NCBI GenBank assembly: GCA_965237785.1
Contig: OZ250159.1
Coordinates: 1,798,001 to 1,862,000 of the forward strand
Source: UBA6522 sp965237785
GTDB lineage: Bacteria; Pseudomonadota; Gammaproteobacteria; Steroidobacterales; Rariloculaceae
Reading direction: 5' to 3'
DNA: 64,000 bases
The position numbers and the translations under genes are program-made. The notes beneath the pieces are model-generated. The model ran no database searches, was not told the DNA's origin, and worked only from the letters and a program-made list of their open reading frames with translations. Of this stretch, positions 27,003-36,019 are shown one piece after another (positions within the stretch are counted from its first letter, which is position 1; the number at the start of each line of letters is the position of its first letter).

Positions 27003-27833
27003 CTATCGGAGCGCTTCCATATCGATGTGGTCCATGTCGTCGAACTCCTGATTCTCGCCACCCATGCCCCATATGAAGGCGTAGTTTCGCGTGCCCGCAC
27101 CTGAGTGCATGGACCAGCTCGGCGATACGACGGCCTGCCCATTTCTCACCACGAGTGAACGCGTCTCATCAGGTTCTCCCATGAAGTGGAATACATTGGA
27201 GGCATTGTCCAGGTCGAAATACAAGTAGATCTCGGAACGTCGGCGATGCGTGTGCGGCGGCATCGTATTCCAGACGCTGCCGGGCGCGAGCTGGGTGAAG
27301 CCCATGACAATCTGGCAGGTGTCGACGATTCCCGGTCGTATCGACTGGTGAATGGTGCGCTCGTTGCATTCCTCAAGCGATCCAAGATCCAATCGCTTGG
27401 CAGCCGCTTGTTTCACCAAAGTTGTCGGGTAATCGCAATGCGCGGGATAACTGAGAATGTAGTACTGCGCGGGATTGTCCTCCGAATCGCTGCCAAACTC
27501 GACATCCCTGGTGCCGCGACCGATATAGAGGCTATCCCGGTTGTCGACGCTAAAGGTCGCTCCGTCGACTCGAACCTTGCCCGCACCGCCGATATTGACG
27601 ACGCCGATCTCCCGGCGTTGCGCGAAGAAATCGGATGCAAGCTCCTTGTGGACGGGCAATGTGAGCGATTCTCCCAGCGGCACCGCCGAGCCCACGATGG
27701 CACGGTCAACATCCGTATAACAAAGCGTCACCTCTCCAGGTACGAACATGCCGTCGACCATATAGGCTGCGCGCAACTCGCTGGTCGTCATTCGACGATA
27801 GCGATCGCGATCTGCTGTAAACAAAAACTCCAT
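27003..27833 (-). CDS. kduI: 5-keto-4-deoxyuronate isomerase
   Basis: A 276-residue cupin-fold isomerase (E. coli KduI has 278). I start it at 27833 (MEFLFTADRDRYRRM), which follows GGAGTAAGGAA; an ATG 17 codons upstream has no such site. Features: VDGMFVPGEVTLCYTDVDRA, ELASDFFAQRREIGVVN, VWNTMPPHTHRRRSEIYLYF with the zinc-binding histidines, and the closing MGGENQEFDDMDHI. It converts the linear form of unsaturated uronate to DKII, the KduD substrate. Confidence 0.93.
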   Translation of the reverse strand: MEFLFTADRDRYRRMTTSELRAAYMVDGMFVPGEVTLCYTDVDRAIVGSAVPLGESLTLPVHKELASDFFAQRREIGVVNIGGAGKVRVDGATFSVDNRDSLYIGRGTRDVEFGSDSEDNPAQYYILSYPAHCDYPTTLVKQAAAKRLDLGSLEECNERTIHQSIRPGIVDTCQIVMGFTQLAPGSVWNTMPPHTHRRRSEIYLYFDLDNASNVFHFMGEPDETRSLVVRNGQAVVSPSWSMHSGAGTRNYAFIWGMGGENQEFDDMDHIDMEALR

Positions 27834-27947
27834 TTCCTTACTCCACGGGATTGTTGCAGCCGCAAGACCGCAAATTTTCTTCATTGGCCACAACGACTAT
27901 TGACGAGTCAGTCATTCGTCTTGACTCTTGCCAGCCATGCCGCGTCA

Positions 27948-28238
27948 TCAAACACAGGTAATTGATCCCTGAAAATTCGCATGCCGTCCTCGGCGGCGGT
28001 AGTCACGATTTCCTATTTCGCGGCGTCGTCTCAACGCCTCGATATTGCAGCCAACGGCGGTTTCTGGAAGTCGAGGATCATTCAAATCCGCGACGATGCC
28101 TGAGCCGTGACACGAGGGATCGTACTCAGGCCCGGCAATGGCATCGCTCAGTTGGCGCAGCGTCGACGGAGACAGGCGTTGCAACCCCGAATCGATCGCA
28201 CCGCTGGATGCACTATCGCTGTACACGACCCGATCCAT
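27948..28238 (-). pseudogene. Remnant of a mannitol-dehydrogenase-family (fructuronate reductase-like) gene
   Basis: A short minus-strand frame contains QRLSPSTLRQLSDAIAGPEYD and SCHGSGIV, which resembles the N-terminus of fructuronate reductases ('LSPSTL...P.YDp....GIVHLGIGAFHRAHQ'), but the dinucleotide-binding HLGIGAFHRAHQ part and all that follows are absent. The upstream end overlaps the 3' end of kdgK by 26 bases. In another frame just downstream, LPVFDDAAWLARVKTND ends at a stop and could be a C-terminal scrap I cannot place. Weak identification, helped by the uronate context. Confidence 0.4.
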
Positions 28239-29241
28239 CGCCGATCACCAGCTTTTGAACTTCCGCCACGGAGACCCGGTTGAAGTCGCCTGAAATAGAA
28301 TGTTTCAGACAGCTCGCCGCTACCGCAAACTCAAGCGCTTCCTGGCTGCTTTCGTAGGCGTTCATGCCATAGATGAGCGCCGACGCAAAGCTGTCGCCTC
28401 CGCCTACGCGGTCAACAATATCCGTGATCCCATACTTCTTCGAAACAACAAATGAGTCATTGTCACGCAGGCACGCGGACCAGCCATTGGTATCGGCACT
28501 TCGTGACTCGCGCAGCGTAATGGCGATCGACGAGAGGTTCGGGTATGCCGCCATCACCGCACTGCTTAGTGCCTCATACTTGCCCGTATCGAGGGAACCG
28601 CTTTCAACATCGACCCCAGCCGAAATACCAAGCGACTTTTGACAGTCTTCTTCGTTGGCGATGCCCACGTCAACGTACTTCACCAGCTCGCTCATTACCT
28701 CCGGCGCGCGCTTGCCGTACTTCCACAACTTGCCCCTGAAGTTGAAGTCACATGACACCGTGACACCCGCCGCTTTGGCGGCCTTGACGGCCTCAATGCT
28801 CAATTCCGCGGCCGATTCACCCAGCGCCGGCGTGATCCCGGTAATGTGAAACCACTCGGCGCCGGTAAAAATTTCCCGCCAGTCGAAGTCGCCGCTGCGC
28901 GCCGCCGAAATCGACGACCCGGCTCGATCGTAGATAACGTTGGACGGTCGCTGATTGGCGCCAGTCTCCAGATAGTAAATGCCGACCCTGTCCCCGGCTC
29001 GGCGAATGTAATCGGTGTTCACACCGAAGCTGCGTAATTCACGAACCGCGGACGTACCGACGTCATTTTCCGGAAGCGCCGATACAAAAGCGGCATCGAG
29101 ACCATAGTTACAAAGAGCGACAGCCACATTTGCCTCGCCACCGCCGAATGTTGCCTCCAGGGAAGGCGATTGGAACAGGCGCTCGTGCCCGGGGCTCTTC
29201 AGGCGAAGCATGATCTCGCCGAAGGTAATGAACCTGCTCAT
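28213..29241 (-). CDS. kdgK: 2-dehydro-3-deoxygluconokinase (PfkB family)
   Basis: A 342-residue sugar kinase. FITFGEIMLRLKSPG and FGGGEANVAVALCNYGLDAAF form the N-terminal PfkB signature, and DRVGGGDSFASALIYG (about 278-293) carries the catalytic aspartate and anion hole. The N-terminal pattern is that of KDG kinases. It phosphorylates 2-keto-3-deoxygluconate to KDPG, the substrate of the aldolase encoded directly upstream; the genes overlap by four bases. Confidence 0.92.
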   Translation of the reverse strand: MSRFITFGEIMLRLKSPGHERLFQSPSLEATFGGGEANVAVALCNYGLDAAFVSALPENDVGTSAVRELRSFGVNTDYIRRAGDRVGIYYLETGANQRPSNVIYDRAGSSISAARSGDFDWREIFTGAEWFHITGITPALGESAAELSIEAVKAAKAAGVTVSCDFNFRGKLWKYGKRAPEVMSELVKYVDVGIANEEDCQKSLGISAGVDVESGSLDTGKYEALSSAVMAAYPNLSSIAITLRESRSADTNGWSACLRDNDSFVVSKKYGITDIVDRVGGGDSFASALIYGMNAYESSQEALEFAVAASCLKHSISGDFNRVSVAEVQKLVIGDGSGRVQR

Positions 29242-29900
29242 GCGTCCGTTCCCTTGGCGTTCTCGCGCGCCTCGGTTGCCCGTCTGGTGATTTCACTAAA
29301 CTGTCCGTCGGCGACGAGCTTGGCGGGCGCTAGCCAACTTCCACCACATGCAACGACATTGGGAACAGACAGGTAGTCAGTCAAATTTCTCGCGGTAACG
29401 CCGCCGGTAGGAACAAATCGAACGTCTGCGAATACGGCCGCGAGTGCCCGCAGCATTGGAATACCCCCCGCCGCGCCAGCGGGAAAGAATTTCAGGATGC
29501 GAAGCCCACGATTTCTCGCGCGCTGCACTTCGCTGGCCGTTGCCACGCCGGGAACGATGGGAATGCCCGCGGTCAGTGCGAACTCGACGGTCGCCGCATC
29601 GAATCCGGGCGAGACGATAAACTGTGCACCGGCATCAATTGCCTGCCTCGCCTGCTCCGTGTTGAGAACCGTGCCAACCCCGGTCAAGGCATTGGGAAAC
29701 CGCCTCGAAATTTTCTCGATCGCAGGTAGCGCCGCCTCGGTGCGCAGGGTCACTTCGAAAATCGGAATGCCGCCCTCCATGAGGGCTTCCGCAACCGGTT
29801 CGGCGTCGGCCAGGCGATGCAACACAATAACGGGAATCACCGGCACTGCCCGAATGGCGTCGTAAAGCGTCAACGAGGCCGACTGCCGTGGCTCATTCAT
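29238..29900 (-). CDS. eda: 2-dehydro-3-deoxyphosphogluconate aldolase
   Basis: A 220-residue class I aldolase. VIPVIVLHRLADAEPVAEAL, EVTLRTEAALPAIEKI, LTGVGTVLNTEQARQAIDAGAQFIVSPGFD (catalytic Glu and first phosphate loop) and LKFFPAGAAGG with the Schiff-base lysine, then FVPTGGV, define the KDPG aldolase family. It splits KDPG to pyruvate and glyceraldehyde 3-phosphate, finishing the uronate route. Coupled to kdgK by an ATGA overlap. Confidence 0.93.
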   Translation of the reverse strand: MNEPRQSASLTLYDAIRAVPVIPVIVLHRLADAEPVAEALMEGGIPIFEVTLRTEAALPAIEKISRRFPNALTGVGTVLNTEQARQAIDAGAQFIVSPGFDAATVEFALTAGIPIVPGVATASEVQRARNRGLRILKFFPAGAAGGIPMLRALAAVFADVRFVPTGGVTARNLTDYLSVPNVVACGGSWLAPAKLVADGQFSEITRRATEARENAKGTDA

Positions 29901-29986
29901 CGTGAGCCTGCGTGATCTTCCGCAGTGAAATCGGGTCGCTCGGACCGAACCATCGCCAACACTGCTCCACTACGAATGCCTCCGGT

Positions 29987-31270
29987 TCATCGGTCAAACA
30001 GGCTTGGCAGGCCAAGCGAGATGGACGGGATTGCGGTAATTAAAAGTAATACACCGATCATTGCCGCGTAGAACAGCCAGATCGAACGCACGCTTTTCTC
30101 GATCGGGATGCCGCCAACGGCACAACCGACGAACAGCACGGAACCGACAGGCGGGGTCACAAGACCAATGCCGAGGTTCAGTATCAGAACCACACCGAAC
30201 TGCACCGGGTCCATGCCGAGTGCAGTCACAACGGGCAAGAAAATCGGAGTCGTTATGATGATCAGCGGCGCCATGTCCATAAACGTGCCGAGCACCAACA
30301 AGATGACATTGATCAGCAGCATCAGCACGAGCGGATTTTCGCTGATGCTCAACAAGGCTTCGGACATGCGAAGCGGCACTTCCGCCACCGCCATCAACCA
30401 GCCGAACGCCGATGCGGAGGCAATGATCAGCATCACGATCGCTGTTGTCTTGACGGCATTGCGTGTGGCGGTCACAAACGCCGGCCAGTCCAGACCGCGA
30501 TAGACAAACGCCGCGATGATTGCCGTATAGACGACGGCGATCGCCGATGACTCGGTCGCGGTAAAGACCCCCGACAATATTCCACCGACAATTATGACGG
30601 CTGACAGGAGGCCGGGTAATGCCGTAATGAAGGCCGCGCCCACCAGTCTCATGCCCGGAAATTCACCGTGCGGATAGCCGCGTTTTGCAGCAATCAGATA
30701 CGTCACAACCATGAGTGCAAGACCCAGCAGGATGCCTGGTACAATGCCGGCGAGAAACAGCGACACGATCGAGACACCGCCGCCGGCAGCGATGGAGTAG
30801 ATGATCATATTGTGCGACGGTGGAATCAGCAGCCCGGTGGTTGACGCAGTCACGGTGACGTTGACCGCGAAGTCATCGTCATAACCTTTCTCGCGCATGA
30901 TCGGTATCAGCGCCGAACCCATCGCCGAAACGCCGGCGACGGCCGACCCGGACACGGCGCCGAACAGCATGCAGGAAAAGACGCTGACATGCCCCAACCC
31001 GCCCTTTAGTCGTCCCAGCAAGGATTCCGCCAGGCGTACCAGTTTTGCGGCGATTCCCGATTGGTTCATCAGTTCGCCGGCATAGATAAAAAACGGTATC
31101 GCCAACAAGGCGAACACGTCGATGCCCGCGGCCATGCGTTGGAACGCGACGACCATTGGAATATCGAGATACAAGAGCGTTGCCAACGATGCCAGACCGA
31201 GACAGAACGCAACGGGGACGCCGATAACCAGCAAGAAAACGAAGGTTCCGAACAGTACCGCTAGTTCCAT
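29987..31270 (-). CDS. TRAP transporter large permease (DctM type)
   Basis: A 427-residue polytopic inner-membrane protein. VPVAFCLGLASLATLLYL, IPFFIYAGELMNQSGIA, SVFSCMLFGAVSGSAVAGVS, LIPPSHNMIIYSIAAG and the C-terminal LGIGLVTPPVGSVLFVGCAV are DctM/SiaM signatures. It is the sodium-driven transport subunit. It overlaps the small-permease gene by ten bases and belongs to a three-gene TRAP operon inside the uronate cluster, so hexuronate or unsaturated uronate uptake is inferred. Confidence 0.93.
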   Translation of the reverse strand: MELAVLFGTFVFLLVIGVPVAFCLGLASLATLLYLDIPMVVAFQRMAAGIDVFALLAIPFFIYAGELMNQSGIAAKLVRLAESLLGRLKGGLGHVSVFSCMLFGAVSGSAVAGVSAMGSALIPIMREKGYDDDFAVNVTVTASTTGLLIPPSHNMIIYSIAAGGGVSIVSLFLAGIVPGILLGLALMVVTYLIAAKRGYPHGEFPGMRLVGAAFITALPGLLSAVIIVGGILSGVFTATESSAIAVVYTAIIAAFVYRGLDWPAFVTATRNAVKTTAIVMLIIASASAFGWLMAVAEVPLRMSEALLSISENPLVLMLLINVILLVLGTFMDMAPLIIITTPIFLPVVTALGMDPVQFGVVLILNLGIGLVTPPVGSVLFVGCAVGGIPIEKSVRSIWLFYAAMIGVLLLITAIPSISLGLPSLFDR

Positions 31271-31767
31271 GGGTCAGCCATTCGCCTGTCGAGAACCACG
31301 ACAACGCACCGAACGAGTGCAAACAAGACGATCAATCCACCGCATATGGCGAACGGCCAATAGGCCACCGATCGCGAAATGCCGAGCGTCGGGATAACGT
31401 GTGAACTCGTGTAGTCCATGAGCCGCATTCCGTTCCAGGCCATTGCCGCGCCAAACGTCATGACCAGCAGTTGACCGATTACGTAGACCCGCCGCTTCCA
31501 TCCGACCGGCAGCATTGATACAAACAGCCTGAAGCCGAGGTGAAACTGCTCGTAGACACCAACGGCCGCCGCGAGCAGTACGAAGTACAACATGATGACC
31601 AGCGCAGCCGACTCAGACCATGGTGGGCTGTCGTTCAACACGTAGCGAGCGAATACCTGCCATGCGATCGTAATGGTCATGAGTACCAGTCCTGCCGCGG
31701 CAATCTTCGAAACGATACCGGCAAGACGTTCGGCGGCGCGATCGATTCCCCGGCTATCTGACGGCAC
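31261..31767 (-). CDS. TRAP transporter small permease (DctQ type)
   Basis: A 168-residue membrane protein with four hydrophobic segments (about 18-38, 50-72, 90-110, 130-155). IAWQVFARYVLNDSPPWSESAAL is the DctQ core. No ATG fits; the GTG at 31767 follows GGAGAGAATAC and overlaps the 3' end of the substrate-binding-protein gene by 14 bases, so the frame open further upstream to 31887 is a shadow of that gene. Confidence 0.88.
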   Translation of the reverse strand: MPSDSRGIDRAAERLAGIVSKIAAAGLVLMTITIAWQVFARYVLNDSPPWSESAALVIMLYFVLLAAAVGVYEQFHLGFRLFVSMLPVGWKRRVYVIGQLLVMTFGAAMAWNGMRLMDYTSSHVIPTLGISRSVAYWPFAICGGLIVLFALVRCVVVVLDRRMADPWN

Positions 31768-32749
31768 GTATTCTCTCCACCAGTCCTCGTAGCGAGGGAT
31801 CCAGCAAGTACTCGTCGTACAGCGGCTCCATTGCATCGATGAAGGGCTGCTTGTCGATGTCATCGACGATATTGACACCGGCGCCAATCATGGCGTCACG
31901 AGATGCCGTCACGCGCGCATCCCAAAGTCGTCGCATGACAGTGACCGAGTCCTCAGCGGCCTTGCGCAGCAATGTACGGTCCTCGGGCGATAGCTGTTCC
32001 CATCTGTAGCGGGACATGACGATAACCTCGGGCACCATCACATGCTGCGTGACGCTGTAGTGGGACGCCACTTCAAAATGCCTGGAAGATTCAAACGAGG
32101 GCCAGTTATTCTCGGCGCCGTCGATCGTGCCCAGCGCCAACGATTCGTAGACCTGCCCAAACCCCATCGGCGTGGCATTGCCGCCCAGCGCCGCGATCAT
32201 GTCGACGAAAATATCCGAGTTCATGACACGGATTTTCATCCCCGCCATATCGGCAGGGGTGTGGATCGGGCGCTGTGTGTTGTACATGCTTCTCGCGCCG
32301 GCATCGTAAAAGGCGAGACCCACGAGTCCGTGCGGTTGCAGACTGGCGAGCATCTCGTCACCGATCGGGCCGTCAAGCACGTTGCGCATGTGCCCGGTGG
32401 AACGAAACAGAAACGGCAGCGAAAAAACCCCGGTTTCCGGAACGATCGAATTAAGCGGGGCAAGACTGGTGCGACTGATATCGATACCACCGAAAATCGT
32501 AATTTCCAGTATGTCTTCTTCATCGCCCAGTTGACCGCCCGAGTAGATCTTCAGATTTATGCGGCCATTTGTCGCTTCCATAAGCTGCGCCGCCATCGAT
32601 TGGACACCGCGAACGGTCGGATAGTCCGCATCGTGAATGTCGGCCGCCCGGAGGTTGACTGTTTCCTGGGCGATTACAGACACACTCAGTCCGGATAGAC
32701 ACAAGCCGGCCAGCAGACTATGGATTTCGGGTCGGTTGAAAATTCGCAT
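31754..32749 (-). CDS. TRAP transporter substrate-binding protein (DctP type)
   Basis: A 331-residue periplasmic protein with a signal peptide (LLAGLCLSGLSVSVIAQE) from the ATG at 32749; six codons upstream another ATG is possible. GRINLKIYSGGQLGDEEDILE, GVFSLPFLFRSTGHM, MAGMKIRVMNSDIFVDMIAALGG-type block with the conserved arginine that grips the substrate carboxylate, and FGQVYESLALGTIDGAENN are DctP hallmarks. Likely ligand: a sugar acid, judged from the surrounding genes. Confidence 0.93.
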   Translation of the reverse strand: MRIFNRPEIHSLLAGLCLSGLSVSVIAQETVNLRAADIHDADYPTVRGVQSMAAQLMEATNGRINLKIYSGGQLGDEEDILEITIFGGIDISRTSLAPLNSIVPETGVFSLPFLFRSTGHMRNVLDGPIGDEMLASLQPHGLVGLAFYDAGARSMYNTQRPIHTPADMAGMKIRVMNSDIFVDMIAALGGNATPMGFGQVYESLALGTIDGAENNWPSFESSRHFEVASHYSVTQHVMVPEVIVMSRYRWEQLSPEDRTLLRKAAEDSVTVMRRLWDARVTASRDAMIGAGVNIVDDIDKQPFIDAMEPLYDEYLLDPSLRGLVERIRAVR

Positions 32750-32756
32750 TAGAGTA

Positions 32757-33561
32757 CTACCCATCAACTCGATAAGCTTTCTTGGGCAACCCGTACGTCA
32801 GATCGTGCGCAACCGCAAATGCGTCATCCATACTCAAGCGATGATCGAGGACCAAGCCGGCCAGGTATGCGCAGTCGATGCGTCGGGCCACGTCATGCCG
32901 AACGGGAATCGACATGAAGGCACGAGTGTCGTCGTTGAAACCAACGGTGTTATAGAAGCCCGCGGTTTCGGTCACTCGCTCCCGGTACCGCATCATTCCC
33001 GCGGGACTATCGTGAAACCACCAGGGCGGCCCCAATTTCAGTGCCGGGTAAACGCCGGCGAGTGGCGCCAGCTCCCTGCTGTAAGTCGACTCATCGAGCG
33101 TAAACAAAATGAGCGATAACCTCGGCTCATTGCCGAACAGGTCCAACAAGGGCTTCAGCGCGTGCACGTATTCGGTTGCTCGAGGAATATCGAAACCTAC
33201 GTCGCGACCGTATTTGTCAAACATCTCGGGAGAGTGATCCCGACAAGAGCCGGAGTGAATCTGCATAACGAGACCATCGTCAAGGCTCATTCTGGCCATT
33301 TCCGTCAACGTTGTCCGGCTGTTGTAGTGCATCGACTATCGCGTCATAGATCGGATCGGCTGTATTGCACGATAACGGTTCGTCGTCCGCAAACCATCGC
33401 GGATCGCAATGGCCGTGGGGCTCGATCACTGCGTCGTCGGGGGCCTGCGATTCATCCTCATCCTGCGCTGCCGCCGGAGAGGACACCAATGAAGCGACGA
33501 TGCCGCATACGACTAGCGGATGGCCAACACGCTTGGCAAGGACTTGAAATAGTTTATTCAT
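32757..33561 (-). pseudogene. uxaC: Internally deleted uronate isomerase gene
   Basis: Two out-of-frame pieces of one UxaC-like gene remain. From 33561: a signal-peptide-like start (MNKLFQVLAKRVGHPLVVCG), then IEPHGHCDPRWFADDEPLS, the metal-binding N-terminus of uronate isomerase, joined directly to TADPIYDAIVDALQQPD. From about 33320 in another frame: LTEMARMSLDDGLVMQIHSG through WFHDSPAGMMRYRERVTETA to the normal C-terminus at 32757. Several hundred intervening codons are missing. Signal peptides are not expected on this cytosolic enzyme, so the 5' end is probably borrowed. Confidence 0.75.
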
Positions 33562-33633
33562 GTCGCCCCCCTGATTAGGACGAGTTTGGTCTTGGTTCTC
33601 GACCATAGAGCCAATAGCGCACTACCGGCGTTT

Positions 33634-33647
33634 TGTTAGCGTTATCA
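33634..33647. promoter_or_regulatory. LacI-family operator-like palindrome (leftward cluster)
   Basis: TGTTAGCGTTATCA has the central CG with flanking TAxC/GTTA typical of LacI-family sites; five of seven positions are symmetric. It lies just ahead of the leftward uronate genes, where the regulator encoded at 34155 could repress them until an inducing sugar acid appears. Confidence 0.5.
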
Positions 33648-33873
33648 TTATTTACATTTTTATCACGTGGCCGAAGCCATTGCAAGAAGGATTCCACATG
33701 GCACAGATGAATCAAGGCCAACATGCCAACCCTTGATGAACGTATGCGACTTTCTATATCTTTTTGTTTATACAACATTTTATAGTTTTACCGCCTTATT
33801 TCGAAGGCATTTGTCCGGCCATGCGAGGTAGACTGCACGGATACTTGAGAATGTCGCTGTCGCCAGAAATATA

Positions 33874-33887
33874 TGATAACGTTACCT
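33874..33887. promoter_or_regulatory. LacI-family operator-like palindrome (rightward genes)
   Basis: TGATAACGTTACCT shares the TAACGTTA core with the site at 33634 (comparing strands) and lies upstream of the rightward lipoprotein fragment and the LacI gene, suggesting that the regulator also controls itself. Confidence 0.5.
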
Positions 33888-33921
33888 TTCTCGTGAAAGA
33901 ACCCAGGTGGAAGCGATAACG

Positions 33922-34125
33922 ATGAACAATCGCAACCTGTGCCATGCGCGGTACCGGATTCTCAGCTTCGCGCCTGCCGTCCTGGCTGGACTGTGTATGA
34001 GTGGCTGCTCCGATGGCCCGGCCAGGTCCCAAGTCACGGCGTCGCCGGAGGGCGCCACGATCTACAGGATTGCCTGGTTTGTTTGGCCCGACAGTAGTCA
34101 AGAGACCAGTGCGGGACCACGATAA
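33922..34125 (+). CDS. Short lipoprotein, probably a truncated gene
   Basis: A 67-residue frame with a lipoprotein signal: basic start, hydrophobic AVLAGLCMSGC lipobox, then about 40 residues (GATIYRIAWFVWPDSSQE) without a recognisable domain. The mature part is too short for most uronate-related lipoproteins, so this may be the front end of a longer gene that lost its body, like others in this cluster. It precedes the LacI gene by 29 bases. Confidence 0.4.
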   Translation: MNNRNLCHARYRILSFAPAVLAGLCMSGCSDGPARSQVTASPEGATIYRIAWFVWPDSSQETSAGPR

Positions 34126-34154
34126 TTCCGGCGTGCAACCAAGAGATATCCGGA

Positions 34155-35279
34155 ATGAGCAACAGCAATCGGCGTACCTTAATGAAACGTGAAGCAACAA
34201 TTAAGGACGTTGCTTTCGAGGCGGGTGTGTCCCCGATGACGGTTAGCCGTGTCGTAAATGGCAAGGGCAATGTCAAACAATCCACGAGTGAAAGAATTCA
34301 AAAGGCGATATCCAAAGTCGATTATCGGCCGAATATCGGCGCAAGACGCCTCTCGGGTGGGCAAACGTATCAGTTACTGTTGATATTCGACAATCCAAAC
34401 GTTGCGTGGGTCGGCGAACTGCTAATCGGCATGATGCACGCGTGCCGGCACATTGGATATCACCTCTTGATCGAAGGTGTCGGGGATTATGAGGGCGACA
34501 GGATCGAGGCTCCGATAGACTACGAGGAAATCGCCAACCTGATAGATCGTTCTCGTGTAGACGGAGTGATCCTGCCGCCACCGATCTGCTTCGACAGGAA
34601 AGTCCTGGATATCGTAAGAGACCACGCTATCCCTTGTATTCGGATCGCCGGCACCCCCGCGCGTGATATCCATTTGCGTGTGAGCATCGACAATTTCGCC
34701 GCCGCATATGAAATCACCAACTACTTGATTTCGCTGGGGCACAAGAACATAGCGATCATCAAGGGTCCCGACGAGTATGTTGCCTCCGCGCTGAGGTACG
34801 AGGGTTTTGCAGCAGCCATCCGTGACCATGGGTTGAAACTTTCGGGCTGCAATATCAGGGTCGGCAAGTTTGACGTTAAATCCGGAAACGAATGTGCACG
34901 TGAACTATTGCACCTTGAGGATCGCCCGACAGCCATATTTGCGAGCAATGATGAGATGGCGGCCGGGGTCTTGTCCGCTGCGCAAGAATCGAGACTACGC
35001 GTCCCCGAACAGCTTAGCGTAACAGGGTTCGATGACGCGCCGATTGCGCACTCGGTTTGGCCAAAGCTGACAACGATCCGCCAACCGTTAAGGGCCATGG
35101 GTGAGAAATGCGTTGATCTTTTGGAATGCTACATTCGACAGATCAAGAATGATCCGGCTGCAACGGTGCAATCCAGCGTTTTACTGGATTACGAACTAAA
35201 AGCAAGACAGTCGACCGCTCAGTGCCCGCCACAAAATCAACAGGATCGGCAACAATGCACAACGCTCTTCACCAAATAG
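34155..35279 (+). CDS. LacI-family transcriptional regulator
   Basis: A 374-residue repressor. Residues ~14-35 (TIKDVAFEAGVSPMTVSRVV) are the helix-turn-helix, followed by the hinge helix RRLSGGQTYQ and a periplasmic-binding-fold sensor domain (ASALRYEGFAAAIRDHGL, AIFASNDEMAAGVLSAA, VTGFDDAPIAHSVWPKLTTI). An ATG at 34182 would begin exactly at MKREATIKDV and is a possible start. Given its place beside the uronate genes and the two operator-like sites, it most likely senses KDG or a related acid. Confidence 0.9.
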   Translation: MSNSNRRTLMKREATIKDVAFEAGVSPMTVSRVVNGKGNVKQSTSERIQKAISKVDYRPNIGARRLSGGQTYQLLLIFDNPNVAWVGELLIGMMHACRHIGYHLLIEGVGDYEGDRIEAPIDYEEIANLIDRSRVDGVILPPPICFDRKVLDIVRDHAIPCIRIAGTPARDIHLRVSIDNFAAAYEITNYLISLGHKNIAIIKGPDEYVASALRYEGFAAAIRDHGLKLSGCNIRVGKFDVKSGNECARELLHLEDRPTAIFASNDEMAAGVLSAAQESRLRVPEQLSVTGFDDAPIAHSVWPKLTTIRQPLRAMGEKCVDLLECYIRQIKNDPAATVQSSVLLDYELKARQSTAQCPPQNQQDRQQCTTLFTK

Positions 35280-35455
35280 TTCTCTGCGTTTGGGTGTATT
35301 CGGCCTTCTGATGACTATTGCCACCGACGGCGCTCTGCAAACATCGAACAAGGATGGATCGACTGGCACCGATGCCTCGGCGACACCGCGTGTCGATAGT
35401 GCTGCCGCCGAACAGCCTGGATGTCTCAGAAATCCTTTGCCGGCGAGAACGCGGA

Positions 35456-35941
35456 CTACCCCTCGATATCCACAACCGTACCCGGCGATACCATGTCGAA
35501 TAGCTCGATCACATCCTCGTCGCTCATGCGGATACAGCCGATCGAAGCGGGTGTGCCCAAGGCCTGCCGCGCCGGCGTGCCGTGGATATAGATGTAGCGG
35601 CGCATGGTGTCCACATCCCCGAGCCTGTTCCTGCCGACCTCCGTGCCCGACAGCCAGAGTATGCGGCTGAGCACCCAATCCCGGTCAGGATTCCGCGACG
35701 CCAACTCATCGGAGTAGATTTCTCCGGTCATCCGTCGCCCCCGGAATACCGTTCCCGCAGGCTCACCGCCGCCGATTTTGGCGCGCACGACATGCTGTCC
35801 TCGGGGTGTGCGAAAGCTCCCGGTAGCTTCTCCGGCACCGTGTCTCGATGTCGAAACCCGGTATGACTTGAGCACGGCCCCGCCGTCTATCAGTTCCAAT
35901 CGTTGCTCTTCAAGGCTGACGCGAATCCGCCGTTCACCCAT
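35456..35941 (-). CDS. L,D-transpeptidase (YkuD domain)
   Basis: A 161-residue protein made almost entirely of a YkuD domain. RIRVSLEEQRLELIDG opens it, RYIYIHGTP and the catalytic motif SIGCIRMSDEDV (Cys, His, Arg) close it. No signal peptide is visible, which is unusual for a periplasmic cell-wall cross-linking enzyme; small proteins like this occur in many Proteobacteria and are annotated as murein L,D-transpeptidases. Confidence 0.88.
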   Translation of the reverse strand: MGERRIRVSLEEQRLELIDGGAVLKSYRVSTSRHGAGEATGSFRTPRGQHVVRAKIGGGEPAGTVFRGRRMTGEIYSDELASRNPDRDWVLSRILWLSGTEVGRNRLGDVDTMRRYIYIHGTPARQALGTPASIGCIRMSDEDVIELFDMVSPGTVVDIEG

Positions 35942-36019
35942 TCCAGTATTCCGAAAAGGCCACTCCGAAATGATAGCAGGGCAGTGGCGATAGGGTGTGC
36001 CGATACGGGGACGCGGTCA

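Larger units (their letters stand above)
33562..33921. other. Divergent regulatory region of the uronate cluster
   Basis: This 360-bp AT-richer region lies between the leftward uronate genes and the rightward lipoprotein fragment and LacI regulator. It holds two operator-like palindromes (33634-33647 and 33874-33887). No plausible coding sequence: the short open frames have no family resemblance. Confidence 0.5.

Noticed and set aside
33575..33778. 67-codon minus-strand frame ahead of the uronate cluster
   Set aside because: Lies across the operator region, has no family resemblance and no ribosome site.
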